Shown piece by piece: positions 43,231-51,987 of a stretch of DNA of 64,000 nucleotides; positions within the stretch are counted from its first letter, which is position 1, and every line of letters begins with the position of its first letter. A program made the translations under genes and the position numbers. A model generated the notes under the pieces. It had not been told where the DNA came from. It was given only the letters and a program-made list of their open reading frames with translations, and did no database searches. This DNA comes from Armatimonadota bacterium (GTDB lineage Bacteria > Armatimonadota > Fimbriimonadia > Fimbriimonadales > ATM1): the NCBI GenBank assembly GCA_003577165.1, contig QEUM01000009.1:62001-126000 (forward strand). Reading direction: 5' to 3'.

Positions 43231-44418
43231 CTAAACAAGGTTCTCGCGGAGCCAATCGTACATCCATTTCTTCTTTTCCTCGTACTGCATCATGTCCGGC
43301 ACGCGACGCTGCATGATCGGGTGGGGGAGTTCGAAGAAAGAGCCTTCGCCCTTCACGGCGTGCATGTCGCCGGTTTCGATGAAGCAGAAGCCCTTCCCAT
43401 CGAATGCGGCGTCGCTCGTCGTTCCCTGAACGCGGGCCGCGATCTGCTTCGCAACGACTCGCGCTTCCGCGTCGGCCATAACCCCGGCTTTCGGGAGGAC
43501 GAGGGGCGCATCCGGCTTGAACCGGCCGGGGAGGGGGACGGTCGCCACGTCTCCGATCGCCCAGAGATTGTCGAATCCCGCGACCGCGAGCGTCTTCGCG
43601 TCGACTGGAATCCAGCCGCCGGGCTGAGCGAGCCCTGAGTCCGTGACGACTTTGGGCGCGACGTGAGGATCCACGGCGATCAAGAAGTCGAAGTCAACAG
43701 ACGATCCGTCCTCAAAGTGAATCTTCTTCTCCGCAGGCGACACGGACACGGTCTTCTTTTGCGTGAGATACGCGATATTCCTCGCGCGGAGTTCTTGCAT
43801 GACGAAATCGCCGATTTCAGGGCCGGCTGTGGCCATCGGCCGCCCTTCGACCGTAACGACGGACAGTTCGACCCTGTCGCGCATCTCTTTCCGCTTGAAG
43901 AGGTCGTGCAATAGGAACGCGCCTTCGTAAGGTCCGGGGGGGCACTTGAACGGCGCGCGCGGAATCAGGAGGACGAGCTTCCCGCCTGTGAATTTGGGCA
44001 AGGCTTCGCGCAGGCGCGAGGCTCCGTCGAGCGTGTAGAAGGAGTGTGCGACGTCGGCGAGGCCGGGAATGGCCGCCATGGTCGTATCGGCGCCGAGCGC
44101 GATTACCATGTAGTCGCCCTTGAATCGTCCGGATGTGGTTTCGACTGCTCTCGCCTTCGGGTCAATGGATTTGACCTCCGCGGTGACGAGATCGATGCCG
44201 CGCCTTTTCAGGCTTTCAAGTGGAGTGACGATGTCGGAAGCCGTCTTTTCACCGATCGCGACCCAGGTTTTAGCTGCGCCGAAGTTAAACGTTGCGCCCT
44301 TTTCGATGAGCACGACTTTGTGGTCGGCGGGGAGCGCTTTTCGCAGGGCGTTCGCGCAAACGATTCCGCCGAAACCGGCGCCAAGGATCACGGTCGTGGA
44401 TGCTGCGGCCATAGGCAT
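43231..44418 (-). CDS. FAD-dependent pyridine-nucleotide/sulfide:quinone-type oxidoreductase
   Basis: 395 residues. The N-terminal FAD-binding Rossmann motif ('VILGAGFGGIVCANALRKAL') is followed by 'GDYMVIALGADTTMAAIPGL' and, near residue 315, 'VAGFDNLWAIGDVATVPLPG', the second FAD-contact segment. The family resembles sulfide:quinone reductase and type II NADH dehydrogenase. Cys in 'RAPFKCPPGPYEGAFLL' may be a redox Cys, but a full SQR Cys triad is not evident. The C-terminal amphipathic end ('EEKKKWMYDWLRENL') suits membrane association. It is followed upstream by a small membrane protein gene. Confidence 0.85.
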   Translation of the reverse strand: MPMAAASTTVILGAGFGGIVCANALRKALPADHKVVLIEKGATFNFGAAKTWVAIGEKTASDIVTPLESLKRRGIDLVTAEVKSIDPKARAVETTSGRFKGDYMVIALGADTTMAAIPGLADVAHSFYTLDGASRLREALPKFTGGKLVLLIPRAPFKCPPGPYEGAFLLHDLFKRKEMRDRVELSVVTVEGRPMATAGPEIGDFVMQELRARNIAYLTQKKTVSVSPAEKKIHFEDGSSVDFDFLIAVDPHVAPKVVTDSGLAQPGGWIPVDAKTLAVAGFDNLWAIGDVATVPLPGRFKPDAPLVLPKAGVMADAEARVVAKQIAARVQGTTSDAAFDGKGFCFIETGDMHAVKGEGSFFELPHPIMQRRVPDMMQYEEKKKWMYDWLRENLV

Positions 44419-44471
44419 AAGATACCTTCGCGTCGGGCCGTCCGAATGGTGCGGCGAGAGTGGTCGCGGGA

Positions 44472-44897
44472 TTAGTTGAAGGCGTTCACCGCGAAAATGA
44501 GGGCGGTGAGGCCGAACAGCGTAGCCGCCTTGCCGAAAGCCGGCATGAGGGCGGCCGCCAACACGTCTCCCCTACGTATCTTGGCTTCCAGAACGGCCAT
44601 GTACGATACGACGATTGTGAGAAGCACGGTCGCGGCAATCTTCGTGTAGAACTCCCACGGCATATCCTTGAACCCGCCGTAGTAGACGAATACGAGAACC
44701 AGGCCCGAAATCCAGAGGAGCGCAAGGCCGACATGGCCGACTTTGCTCATCATCGGCATGAAGCGTGCGAGCGTCGGCCGATGCTCGGGCTCCGAGCGTG
44801 CGAGAAGGGCGGCCATGACAATGCTCGAAATCGAGACGGCGAAGCCCATGACGAGTCCAATGAAGTGAATCAGGATGAGAGTGAGATACCAATTCAT
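44472..44897 (-). CDS. Four-helix membrane protein, function unknown
   Basis: 141 residues from ATG 44897 (AGGAAC about 7 bases upstream). A frame from 44987 adds 30 residues without membrane character. Four hydrophobic helices are visible: 'LTLILIHFIGLVMGFAVSIS', 'VGHVGLALLWISGLVLVFVY', 'IAATVLLTIVVSYMAVLE' and 'AATLFGLTALIFAVNAF'. The first helix carries a His and the second another His, possible haem ligands. It lies 53 bases from the flavoprotein gene on the same strand. A quinone or cytochrome partner role is conjecture. Confidence 0.7.
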   Translation of the reverse strand: MNWYLTLILIHFIGLVMGFAVSISSIVMAALLARSEPEHRPTLARFMPMMSKVGHVGLALLWISGLVLVFVYYGGFKDMPWEFYTKIAATVLLTIVVSYMAVLEAKIRRGDVLAAALMPAFGKAATLFGLTALIFAVNAFN

Positions 44898-45256
44898 GAG
44901 TTGTTCCTGCCGTTGGGTCGGGGGTTTCCCCACGCCTGGCACGAGATTCTCTTCGAAGTACCCCCAATCCTCTCCGGAATGGATCAATGTTCGATACGTT
45001 AGCGGGGCGAAGTTTCCCAGCGCGGAGTTTTCGCTGTTCTCTTGCGGCTGACAAGCTCGTCTTCACCCTATCTGCCAGAGGCTGATCAGCAACCCAAGAT
45101 TCACTAAAAATACGGGGCAGATCGCAGAACTCGGCTGCCGGAAGGGTCGTCTAAAAGTGACGGAAGCGAGGCAGTGCGTCACGGCTGCCTCCGGTAGACC
45201 CAACCACGTGACTCCAAGAACGCTTGCGAACAGGAAGCGCACACAAGGAGGAAACG
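44898..45256. other. Gene-free spacer between divergent genes
   Basis: 359 bases with no supportable reading frame. It must contain the promoters of the membrane protein (minus) and the secreted protein (plus). CTGACA and TATCTG about 15 bases apart near 45048-45075 are a weak promoter candidate. A 7-base-pair hairpin (GAGGCAG at 45168-45174 with CTGCCTC at 45185-45191) could be part of a 5' leader. Nothing else is seen. Confidence 0.5.
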
Positions 45257-45760
45257 ATGAGAAAGTTGAAACCTATCGCTGCGGCGATCGTGTTGGCAAC
45301 CACGGTGGGCGCCGCGCCTGCACCGAAGGCGCCACAAGCCCACAACGTCACGGTCACCGTACAGAGGCTACGAGCCCTGAGCAACCTCGACGCGGATTTC
45401 CTTCGCCCAGATCGGGCGGACTTCTATGCCGAAGTCAGCATCGACGGTCGCAGAACGCGAACAGCGACAGTGTTCGGCAAAGATGACATTCGGCCGAACT
45501 GGAAGTTCACGCAACGGACGCTCAACCGTTACGTCGTGATCAGCATTCGCGCTTACGACAACGACGGCGGATTGGAAGGCACGGATGATTTCTGTGACCT
45601 CAATCCGAGCAAGGGCGCGAGAGAACTGTCGTTCGTGTATGACACGGCGACAGGGCGCATCACGGGCGGCGCGACCGGCCGCCGGGGCCAGCCGATCACG
45701 GTTGGCGGTTCCGGCGACGGGCGCAAGGCCGAGATCGTGTTCGTCGTGAACCACAACTAA
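45257..45760 (+). CDS. Secreted beta-rich (C2-like) protein
   Basis: 167 residues from ATG 45257, with a strong AAGGAGG ribosome site 6 bases upstream and a signal peptide (MRKLKPIAAAIVLATTVGAA). The mature part looks like a beta-sandwich: 'VTVTVQRLRALSNLDADFLRPD', split, 'ADFYAEVSIDGRRTRTATVF' and 'YVVISIRAYDNDGGLEGTDD'. The Asp-rich loops resemble the calcium sites of C2 domains. No named family is certain. It is followed by a hairpin and another highly expressed-looking secreted protein gene. Confidence 0.75.
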   Translation: MRKLKPIAAAIVLATTVGAAPAPKAPQAHNVTVTVQRLRALSNLDADFLRPDRADFYAEVSIDGRRTRTATVFGKDDIRPNWKFTQRTLNRYVVISIRAYDNDGGLEGTDDFCDLNPSKGARELSFVYDTATGRITGGATGRRGQPITVGGSGDGRKAEIVFVVNHN

Positions 45761-45781
45761 CACACTCCGTTCGCGTCTCCT

Positions 45782-45800
45782 CGGCGGCATCCGGCCGCCG
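45782..45800 (+). terminator. GC-rich hairpin after the C2-like gene
   Basis: A 7-base-pair stem (CGGCGGC at 45782-45788 with GCCGCCG at 45794-45800) and a 5-base loop lie 21 bases after the stop. There is no T run. It may be a weak terminator or an RNA-stabilising structure between the two genes. Confidence 0.4.
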
Positions 45801-45866
45801 GGGGGCGCAGGCAGGAGATGTGCGGTTTCATATTGGAAACCCTGCCAAGAACAAGGAGGAAGAACG

Positions 45867-46808
45867 ATGTTGGTCAGTCTCACTGCGCTCATCGTCATTG
45901 GATCCGGGGCGAGGACCGCGATAGTCGCACCGCACTTCGGATTCGACAGCGGCTTATCTGCAGGATTCGCTTACACTCACTCCGACCGCTACGGTTCGGA
46001 CTGGCAGTTCTGGATCGGCTTCGGGGATCTCTTTGCTATCCGCCCAGTCTACTACGACCCTTGCCCGGTGATCGTGTATCGTCCGAGGCCGGTGTTGTAC
46101 TACGATCCGTGTCCCGTCATCGTGTACAAGCCGCATCCGCTGGCGTACTACGATCCTTGCCCGATCTTCATCTACGATGGCCCGTCGCTCGCGTATCGAA
46201 GGCCGATCGTGCTTTACGATGATTGGGGCGACGACGAGTGGTTCGAGCCCGCGCCGAGGCGTGTCGCTTTTGCTCCAGCCCGGAGGCCGATCCTGACCGA
46301 TTGGTGGTATCGCGAGCCGAGGGTCGTCGCAACTCCGCGAGTTACGTTGGCGTCGTTCGACGCGCCGCGAGAGAAGTTCGTCTTCACGAAGGCGAAGCCG
46401 CACGCCGGCAAGAGCACGCTCCTCGTCGCCGAGCCGCGCCGGATGAAAGCGAAGGAAGAGAAGGTTCGATTCGGCGAAGTCAAGCGAAGCGAACGGCAAA
46501 AGGTCTTCTCGATTCGCGACGCAAAGCCCGAACGCCCGAAGGTGCGCGAAAAGAAATCGAAGCCGAAGGGCGGGTGGGATGAGCCAAGGATGCGTGAAGC
46601 GCGCATGGAGCCTCGGCAGTCGCGGGAGCGATTCGCAAAGTTCGAGCCGCGAACCGGCGGTCGTGACGTGCGCGAAGGACGCATCGAGAGAGTGAAGGAC
46701 GTGCGCCGAGATTCGGTCGGCGGCGCGAAGGAATCGCGTAAGGCGAAGTCGGACGGCGGCGGCCGCGCCGAGCGCGGCAAGGGCGCGAAGGGCGGAAAGA
46801 AGGGTTAG
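45867..46808 (+). CDS. Tyr/Pro-repeat and basic-tail protein, function unknown
   Basis: 313 residues. AAGGAGG precedes the ATG by about 7 bases. After a short hydrophobic start (MLVSLTALIVIGSG) there are three near-perfect repeats of the type YYDPCPVIVY-(R/K)-P, spaced about 20 residues (positions ~63-108), each with one Cys. The second half is highly basic and Arg/Lys/Glu-rich ('KEEKVRFGEVKRSERQKVF', 'RAERGKGAKGGKKG') and probably disordered. No family is recognised. Composition suggests a surface or nucleic-acid-binding structural protein, but this is speculative. Confidence 0.7.
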   Translation: MLVSLTALIVIGSGARTAIVAPHFGFDSGLSAGFAYTHSDRYGSDWQFWIGFGDLFAIRPVYYDPCPVIVYRPRPVLYYDPCPVIVYKPHPLAYYDPCPIFIYDGPSLAYRRPIVLYDDWGDDEWFEPAPRRVAFAPARRPILTDWWYREPRVVATPRVTLASFDAPREKFVFTKAKPHAGKSTLLVAEPRRMKAKEEKVRFGEVKRSERQKVFSIRDAKPERPKVREKKSKPKGGWDEPRMREARMEPRQSRERFAKFEPRTGGRDVREGRIERVKDVRRDSVGGAKESRKAKSDGGGRAERGKGAKGGKKG

Positions 46809-46830
46809 GCTCGAATTCCGATTAGCCCTT
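46800..46830. terminator. Weak inverted repeat between convergent genes
   Basis: AAGGGTTA at 46800-46807 can pair with TAGCCCTT at 46823-46830 (one G-T pair), with a 15-base loop that contains the end of the basic-tail gene and all of the spacer to atpG. It is a possible shared terminator. The stem is short and there is no T run. Confidence 0.3.
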
Positions 46831-47682
46831 CAGGGCCTCGGCGCCGCCGACGACCTCGAGGATTTCCTTCGTGATGGACGCTTGGCGGCTGCGGTTGGCC
46901 TGCAGCGTGAGCGACTGGATCATCTCGCCCGCGTTGTCGGTCGCGCTGGTCATCGCCGTCATGCGCGCGCCGTGCTCGCTCGCTGTGGATTCGAGGAGCG
47001 CCTGCAGGATGAGGGTGAGCGCATAGCGCGGAAGTAGTTGGCTGAGCAAAGTCGCGGCGTCCGGCTCGAATTTGTAGTTCTTCGTGCTCGCTGCGGCCTC
47101 TTCGGACTGCGGCGGCTCGATCGGAAGCAGCTGCACCACTTCGGGCACTTGGCGGATCGCGGAATAGAACTTGCTGTAGCCGAGATAGATCGCGTCCACT
47201 TCCCCACTGGTGAACATCTCCGACGCCTTTTCGAACACAGCCTGGGCGTGGACGATGGTGGGCCCGCTCGTCGGCACGTTGAAGTGCGCGCCGATTTCGT
47301 AGCCGCGCTTCTTGAAGAACTGCATGCCCTTGTTTCCGACGGAGAGAAGGGTGGACTCACCGGGAGTGGCTTTGATGAACTCCCAAGCGCGTCGAATCAG
47401 GTTCGTGTTGAACGAACCTGCGAGGCCGCGATCGGCGGTGACGAGAACGACACCGTACTTGCGAATCGGCCTACGGACGAGGAGCGGATGTTCGGGCATT
47501 TCGCCCGCTTGGGCGAGGCTTGCCATCAAGGCCCGCATCGTTTCCGCGTAGGGCCGCGCATCGAGGACTCGGTCTTGGGCGCGACGCAGGCGCGCGGCGG
47601 CGACGAGTTTCATCGCGCGCGTGATCTGCTGGATGTTCTTCGCGCTGCGGATTCGCCGTCGTAGTTGCTTGAGGGTCGCCAT
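46822..47682 (-). CDS. atpG: F1F0-ATP synthase gamma subunit
   Basis: A 286-residue central rotor shaft of F1. The terminal helices are conserved: 'LKQLRRRIRSAKNIQQITRAMKLVAAARLRR', split at the N-terminus, and 'ARMTAMTSATDNAGEMIQSLTLQANRSRQ' with 'ITKEILEVVGGAEAL' at the C-terminus. It is the last gene of the cluster: no atpD or atpC follows, and the next gene downstream is convergent. A frame starting further upstream would overlap atpA and is not used. Confidence 0.97.
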   Translation of the reverse strand: MATLKQLRRRIRSAKNIQQITRAMKLVAAARLRRAQDRVLDARPYAETMRALMASLAQAGEMPEHPLLVRRPIRKYGVVLVTADRGLAGSFNTNLIRRAWEFIKATPGESTLLSVGNKGMQFFKKRGYEIGAHFNVPTSGPTIVHAQAVFEKASEMFTSGEVDAIYLGYSKFYSAIRQVPEVVQLLPIEPPQSEEAAASTKNYKFEPDAATLLSQLLPRYALTLILQALLESTASEHGARMTAMTSATDNAGEMIQSLTLQANRSRQASITKEILEVVGGAEALKG

Positions 47683-47703
47683 AGGTTCGTTCGCGTGAGT
47701 GCG

Positions 47704-49260
47704 TTACGCGGTCGCTGCTTCGGCCGCTCCCTTCGCCGCGAGGAACTGCTGTTGGAACTCGCCGATGGCTTTTCGCGCGGTTTCTTCCACATCGGAGGTC
47801 CACTCCCTGGTGGCTCGCAGTTTCTCGACGAGGTCCGGGTACTTCTCATGAATGTGCTTCAGCAGACTGGCCTCGAACTCTTTGATGTCGGAGACTTCGA
47901 GGGCATCGAGAAACCCGCCCGTACCGCTGTAGATCGAGAGGATCTGGTCCACGACGTCGTACGGTGAGTAGATGTCCTGCTTCAGCAGTTCGGTAAGGCG
48001 CTGGCCTCGCGCAAGCTGCATCTGCGTCGCGCGGTCCAAGTCGCTCGCGAACTGCGCGAACGCTTGCACTTCGCGGTACTGGGCCATCTCGAGTTTGAGT
48101 TTGCCCGCGACCGATTTCATCGCCTTGATCTGAGCCGACCCTCCCACGCGCGAGACTGAGATACCGACGTTGATGGCAGGTCGGACGCCCGCGAAGAACA
48201 GGTCGGGCTCGAGGTAGATCTGCCCATCCGTGATGGAGATGACGTTCGTCGGGATGTAGGCCGACACGTCGCCCGCCTGCGTTTCGATGATGGGAAGCGC
48301 GGTGAGGGAGCCTCCTCCCTTCTCGTCGCTGAGTTTGGCGGCGCGCTCAAGGAGTCGGCTGTGCAAGTAGAAGACGTCGCCGGGATACGCTTCGCGACCC
48401 GGTGGTCTGCGGAGCAGCAGCGACATGGTTCGGTAGGCCTGCGCGTGCTTGGAAAGATCATCGTAGATGATGAGCGCGTGCTTTCCGTTGTCCCGGAACC
48501 ACTCGCCCATCGTGGCGCCCGCGAATGGGGCGAGATACGCTTCTGCGTCGCTATCGCCCGCAGATGCGACGACGACGACGGTGTACTTCATTGCACCGGA
48601 ACTTTCGAGCTTCTCAACGACGCGGCGCACGCTGGACATGCGCTGACCGATCGCGACGTAGATGCAGTACACGGGGCTGCCGCCGGGTTCGTGAGTGGAG
48701 GCCTGGTTGAGAATCGTGTCTACGCAGATGGCGGTTTTTCCCGTTTGTCGGTCGCCGATGACCAATTCGCGCTGCCCGCGACCGATGGGAATCATGCCGT
48801 CGATCGCCTTGATGCCGGTCTGCAGGGGTTCTTTCACCGGTTGTCGGTGAACGACGCCGGGGGCGATGACTTCGACGAGGCGCATTTCGCCGCTAGGGAT
48901 CGGTCCCTTTCCGTCGATGGGCTGTCCGAGCGCGTTGACGACGCGCCCAAGCATTCCTTCGCCGACGGGCACCTGAATGATCCGGCCCGTTTCGCGGACG
49001 GGATCGCCTTCCTTGATCTCGACGTCGGAGCCGATAAGAACTGCGCCGATGGTGTTCTCTTCGAGGTTGAGCGCGAGGCCCATCACGCCGCCGGGAAACT
49101 CGAGAAGTTCGCCCATCTGGCAGTCAGGGAGTCCATGCACGCGGGCGATGCCGTCGCCGACCTGCAGCACGGTACCGACGTGTTCGGTTCCGTGCTTTGC
49201 TTCGAACTCCTGGAGTTCTTTGGTTAGGATGCTTGTGATTTCTTCAGGACGAATTGGCAT
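47704..49260 (-). CDS. atpA: F1F0-ATP synthase alpha subunit
   Basis: A 518-residue non-catalytic nucleotide-binding subunit of F1. The Walker A motif is at about 170-178 ('[11 protein letters not shown]'). '[13 protein letters not shown]', split, '[24 protein letters not shown]' and '[19 protein letters not shown]' are the usual alpha-subunit segments. Length is standard. It lies between atpH (13 bases) and atpG (21 bases). Confidence 0.98.
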   Translation of the reverse strand: MPIRPEEITSILTKELQEFEAKHGTEHVGTVLQVGDGIARVHGLPDCQMGELLEFPGGVMGLALNLEENTIGAVLIGSDVEIKEGDPVRETGRIIQVPVGEGMLGRVVNALGQPIDGKGPIPSGEMRLVEVIAPGVVHRQPVKEPLQTGIKAIDGMIPIGRGQRELVIGDRQTGKTAICVDTILNQASTHEPGGSPVYCIYVAIGQRMSSVRRVVEKLESSGAMKYTVVVVASAGDSDAEAYLAPFAGATMGEWFRDNGKHALIIYDDLSKHAQAYRTMSLLLRRPPGREAYPGDVFYLHSRLLERAAKLSDEKGGGSLTALPIIETQAGDVSAYIPTNVISITDGQIYLEPDLFFAGVRPAINVGISVSRVGGSAQIKAMKSVAGKLKLEMAQYREVQAFAQFASDLDRATQMQLARGQRLTELLKQDIYSPYDVVDQILSIYSGTGGFLDALEVSDIKEFEASLLKHIHEKYPDLVEKLRATREWTSDVEETARKAIGEFQQQFLAAKGAAEAATA

Positions 49261-49273
49261 TCGGTGTCTCCGT

Positions 49274-49825
49274 TTACGCTTGTTTCAAGACTTCGATAAC
49301 GAGCCTTTCTCTCAGCCTGCGCAGCGCGCCTGAGATCGAGCCGTCTATGACGCTATCGCCAAATCGAACGGCGATTCCGCCGATCAGCGATGCGTCCACG
49401 CTGACTTCCGGCAGGATGGTCTTGCCGGTTTGCGACGAGAGTTTGGTGATGAGGGCGTCGAGTTCTTCACGCTTCAATTCGACTGCGGAGGTGATGTGGA
49501 CTCGAAGTTTGTTCTCCGATTCCTCCTTGAGCCGAACGAACTCACGATGGACGAGGGGCAGCTCCGCTTCGCGACGCTTCTCGACGAGCAGCCTCAGCAG
49601 TTTGAGAGTCACAGGTCGGGCGCGATCCGCGAAGAGCTTGTCAATAAGTTCGCGCTTCCGATCCCGCGAGACCCTCGGGCTTTCGAGCAGCTTCCGCAGT
49701 TCCGGACGATTGTCGAGGATGACTTTGATGGCCTCGAGATCGTCCGCCGCTTCGGTCACTGAATTCGAAGACTGAGCGGCTGCGAGGAGCGCTCTTGCGT
49801 AGCGAACCGCGGCCTGGGGATCCAC
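49274..49825 (-). CDS. atpH: F1F0-ATP synthase delta subunit
   Basis: A 183-residue subunit that joins F1 to the peripheral stalk. Start is GTG 49825, one base after the atpF stop. The N-terminal helix bundle ('[20 protein letters not shown]') and the C-terminal segment ('[25 protein letters not shown]') are characteristic. Order b-delta-alpha-gamma is the normal one. Confidence 0.95.
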   Translation of the reverse strand: MDPQAAVRYARALLAAAQSSNSVTEAADDLEAIKVILDNRPELRKLLESPRVSRDRKRELIDKLFADRARPVTLKLLRLLVEKRREAELPLVHREFVRLKEESENKLRVHITSAVELKREELDALITKLSSQTGKTILPEVSVDASLIGGIAVRFGDSVIDGSISGALRRLRERLVIEVLKQA

Positions 49826-49826
49826 C

Positions 49827-50453
49827 CTAGTTCTTCACCTCGACGGTGTCTATGAAGTCGGCGATCCGCTTTCGCTGGGCGCCCTCGTCGACGGTCTCGC
49901 CGACGATCTTCTCGGTCGCCGTGAGCGTCAGTTCGACAACGTGCGCTCGCAGGTCCACGAGCATCTTCTGCCGTTCACGCTCGAGGTCCTCTTGGCCCCT
50001 TCGCCGAATCTCGTCTGCCAGAGTGCGCGCTTCCAAGAGGATCTGCTCCCTCATCTGCTGCGCTTCGGCGAGCGCGGATTGGATCTTGTCGCGAGCCTCG
50101 GACTCCGCTTGCGAGAGTTTCTTCTCGTAATCCGATCTCAACTCCAACATTCGCGACTTGAGAGATTCGGCTTCGCTGAAGGTCGCCTCGAGGTTCCTGT
50201 CGCGCTCGTCAATGGCCGACTTGAGCGGCTGATAGAAGAAGGACGCGATAACTTGCGCAAAGACAAGGAAGTAGCCGATGGAGACGAAGGTCTTGCTGAG
50301 GTCCAACTGGAGGCCTGACAGCATTTCCGGCGTTGTCCAGGGCTGGCCGTGGACGACGGCTCCGACTACGATGAACGCGATGCCGAACAGGACGAGGAGC
50401 AAGCCCTTCGCCGTGACGCCACGTTCCCGTCTCTTTCTTTTCTTCAGTTCCAT
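49827..50453 (-). CDS. atpF: F1F0-ATP synthase b subunit with an extra N-terminal helix
   Basis: 208 residues from ATG 50453 (TTG 50462 is possible but lacks a spaced ribosome site). The standard b layout of one membrane helix ('FVSIGYFLVFAQVIASFFY') followed by a long coiled coil ('AIDERDRNLEATFSEAESLK') is preceded by a Lys/Arg patch and an additional hydrophobic helix ('LLLVLFGIAFIVVGAVVHG'). Most b subunits are about 160 residues with a single helix. Only one b-type gene is present, so a b2 dimer is expected. Confidence 0.92.
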   Translation of the reverse strand: MELKKRKRRERGVTAKGLLLVLFGIAFIVVGAVVHGQPWTTPEMLSGLQLDLSKTFVSIGYFLVFAQVIASFFYQPLKSAIDERDRNLEATFSEAESLKSRMLELRSDYEKKLSQAESEARDKIQSALAEAQQMREQILLEARTLADEIRRRGQEDLERERQKMLVDLRAHVVELTLTATEKIVGETVDEGAQRKRIADFIDTVEVKN

Positions 50454-50536
50454 TCGCTCCAATCTCCGGCAGCGGCCCGGTCCGAAAGTCGTTCGGCCGG
50501 GCGCTACGAAGTTACTTCTCGGCGCTCTTGTTGGAG

Positions 50537-50761
50537 TTATGCGCCGATCTTGCCCATCAGCAAGAACCCGATAACGAACGACAGAAGGAAGACCAACTCC
50601 ATGAAGACCAGGGAGATGAGGAGCGCGGTTTGCACCTTTCCGCTCGCTTCCGGCTGACGCGCGATTCCGTTGAGGCCTCCGTTGGCCGCGATGCCCTGCC
50701 CGATTCCCACGCCGAGGCCTGCGAGGCCTACGGCGAATCCGATTCCAAGTGCGATGTCCAT
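50537..50761 (-). CDS. atpE: F1F0-ATP synthase c subunit
   Basis: A 74-residue hairpin of two helices forming the rotor ring. The glycine-rich first helix ('[19 protein letters not shown]') and loop 'ARQPEA' are typical, and the ion-binding acid is Glu55 ('[11 protein letters not shown]'). The residues after Glu55 are Leu-Val, not the Ser-Thr of sodium-binding rings, so proton coupling is expected. Confidence 0.97.
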   Translation of the reverse strand: MDIALGIGFAVGLAGLGVGIGQGIAANGGLNGIARQPEASGKVQTALLISLVFMELVFLLSFVIGFLLMGKIGA

Positions 50762-50803
50762 TTTTTCGAATTATCCTCCTGATACTTGTGGTCGTTGCAA
50801 AAC

Positions 50804-51610
50804 TTATGCGTGGGCGTGAGCGTGGGCACCTTCTGCGTGCTCATGCTCTTCGTCGTGATGTCCGGTAACTGCGGCGAGGTAGACGCAAGCGAGCGTGCAC
50901 CAGATGAAAGCCTGCAGGATGCAGGTGAAGAACTTGATCGGAAGCAGGAGCCCGCCGAGCGGGACGCCATCAATGTGCATGCTGCCGATGCTGACATCTG
51001 TGATGATGTGGTCGAGCGCGTCTTTCACGATGTGCCCTCCCTCGATGTTGCCAAACAGTCGGATCGAAAGAGAGAAGATCTTCAGCACTTCGCTGAAGAT
51101 CTCGACCGAGAAAATCAGGCCGCTAATCAGCATCGCGAAAGCGATCGGAAGGCCGCCAAGTTTGGGGCCGGCGAAGTGCTTCATGTGTCCGAAGACTCCG
51201 TTCATCCGCATGCCTTCGTATTGCACGTAAAGGAACGTGACGATGGCGAAGCCAATGTTCAGGCTCCAGTCGGCGCTCGGTGTGTAAGGAAAGATGAGCC
51301 CGTAGACGTTCGACACGAAGATGAACAGCCACAGGGTCATCAAGAACGGGATGTAATTCGGGCCGTGCGGGCCGATGATCGCTGTGGTGACGGATCTCAA
51401 GAAGAAATACAGGTGCTCGGCGAGTTTCGCGGGAAGTCCGATGAAGAGATGCGGTCGGAATCCGCGACGCGCGAGGATCATGAAAACGAAGATCGTCACG
51501 AAGACGATCCCAACGTAATAGAAAATTCCCCAGCCGACACCATGGCCCTCGCCCCCGCCCCCTTCGGCGGACGCGATGATAGAGGCTAACTTGCCGATTT
51601 GGAAGTCCAT
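50804..51610 (-). CDS. atpB: F1F0-ATP synthase a subunit
   Basis: 268 residues from ATG 51610 (GTG 51613 also possible). The essential Arg lies in 'SLSIRLFGNIEGGH', and 'PFLMTLWLFIFVSNVYGLIFP', split, marks the helix-2 region. The C-terminus is a His/Glu/Ala-rich tail ('HDEEHEHAEGAHAHAHA') and the N-terminal loop is Gly/His-rich, both possibly metal-binding. It is 42 bases from atpE. Confidence 0.95.
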   Translation of the reverse strand: MDFQIGKLASIIASAEGGGGEGHGVGWGIFYYVGIVFVTIFVFMILARRGFRPHLFIGLPAKLAEHLYFFLRSVTTAIIGPHGPNYIPFLMTLWLFIFVSNVYGLIFPYTPSADWSLNIGFAIVTFLYVQYEGMRMNGVFGHMKHFAGPKLGGLPIAFAMLISGLIFSVEIFSEVLKIFSLSIRLFGNIEGGHIVKDALDHIITDVSIGSMHIDGVPLGGLLLPIKFFTCILQAFIWCTLACVYLAAVTGHHDEEHEHAEGAHAHAHA

Positions 51611-51624
51611 CACTGCGGCTGCGA

Positions 51625-51987
51625 TCAGGCAGGCGGCGTAGCCGCCAGGTACCAGACGACGGCGGAGTATACCAGCAGTATTGTGAAGAGAAAGCAGTAC
51701 AGGCCGGTCGTCGGAAGTTTGGTCGCAAGAAAAATGAGAATGGCGATGGCGGGGAGCTTAAGGGCTGCGAAAAGCACGGTCAGCGCGCCGCCTCCGCGTC
51801 TCGCAGGCGCCATCTGAGTGAGAGTCCTGACGAACATGGCGAGGGAGCCGATGGACAGAGCGCTCACGAAAACCCCGAGCCCAACCCCTGCCGGGCCGTA
51901 CCATCCGGCGTCAACGAAGCCGTAGGACGCCGCCCCAAGGAGCCCGACGACTCCGATCGCGACAGCCCACTTGCGCGCCGCGGTCAT
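51625..51987 (-). CDS. AtpI-like membrane protein of the ATP synthase operon
   Basis: 120 residues with four hydrophobic helices ('WAVAIGVVGLLGAASYGF', 'GVGLGVFVSALSIGSLAMFV', 'ALTVLFAALKLPAIAILIFL' and 'GLYCFLFTILLVYSAVVWYL'). Position between atpZ and atpB and topology fit ATP synthase protein I, an assembly factor for the c ring. Sequence of this family is poorly conserved. ATGA overlap with the atpZ gene. Confidence 0.75.
   Translation of the reverse strand: MTAARKWAVAIGVVGLLGAASYGFVDAGWYGPAGVGLGVFVSALSIGSLAMFVRTLTQMAPARRGGGALTVLFAALKLPAIAILIFLATKLPTTGLYCFLFTILLVYSAVVWYLAATPPA

Noticed and set aside
48361-49227. 288-codon plus-strand frame opposite atpA
   Set aside because: It lies entirely antisense to the conserved alpha subunit and shows no domain or start signal.
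50537-50761. Sodium-specific c-ring
   Set aside because: A Gln sits in the first helix as in sodium rings, but the residues after Glu55 are Leu-Val rather than Ser-Thr, so proton coupling is more likely.
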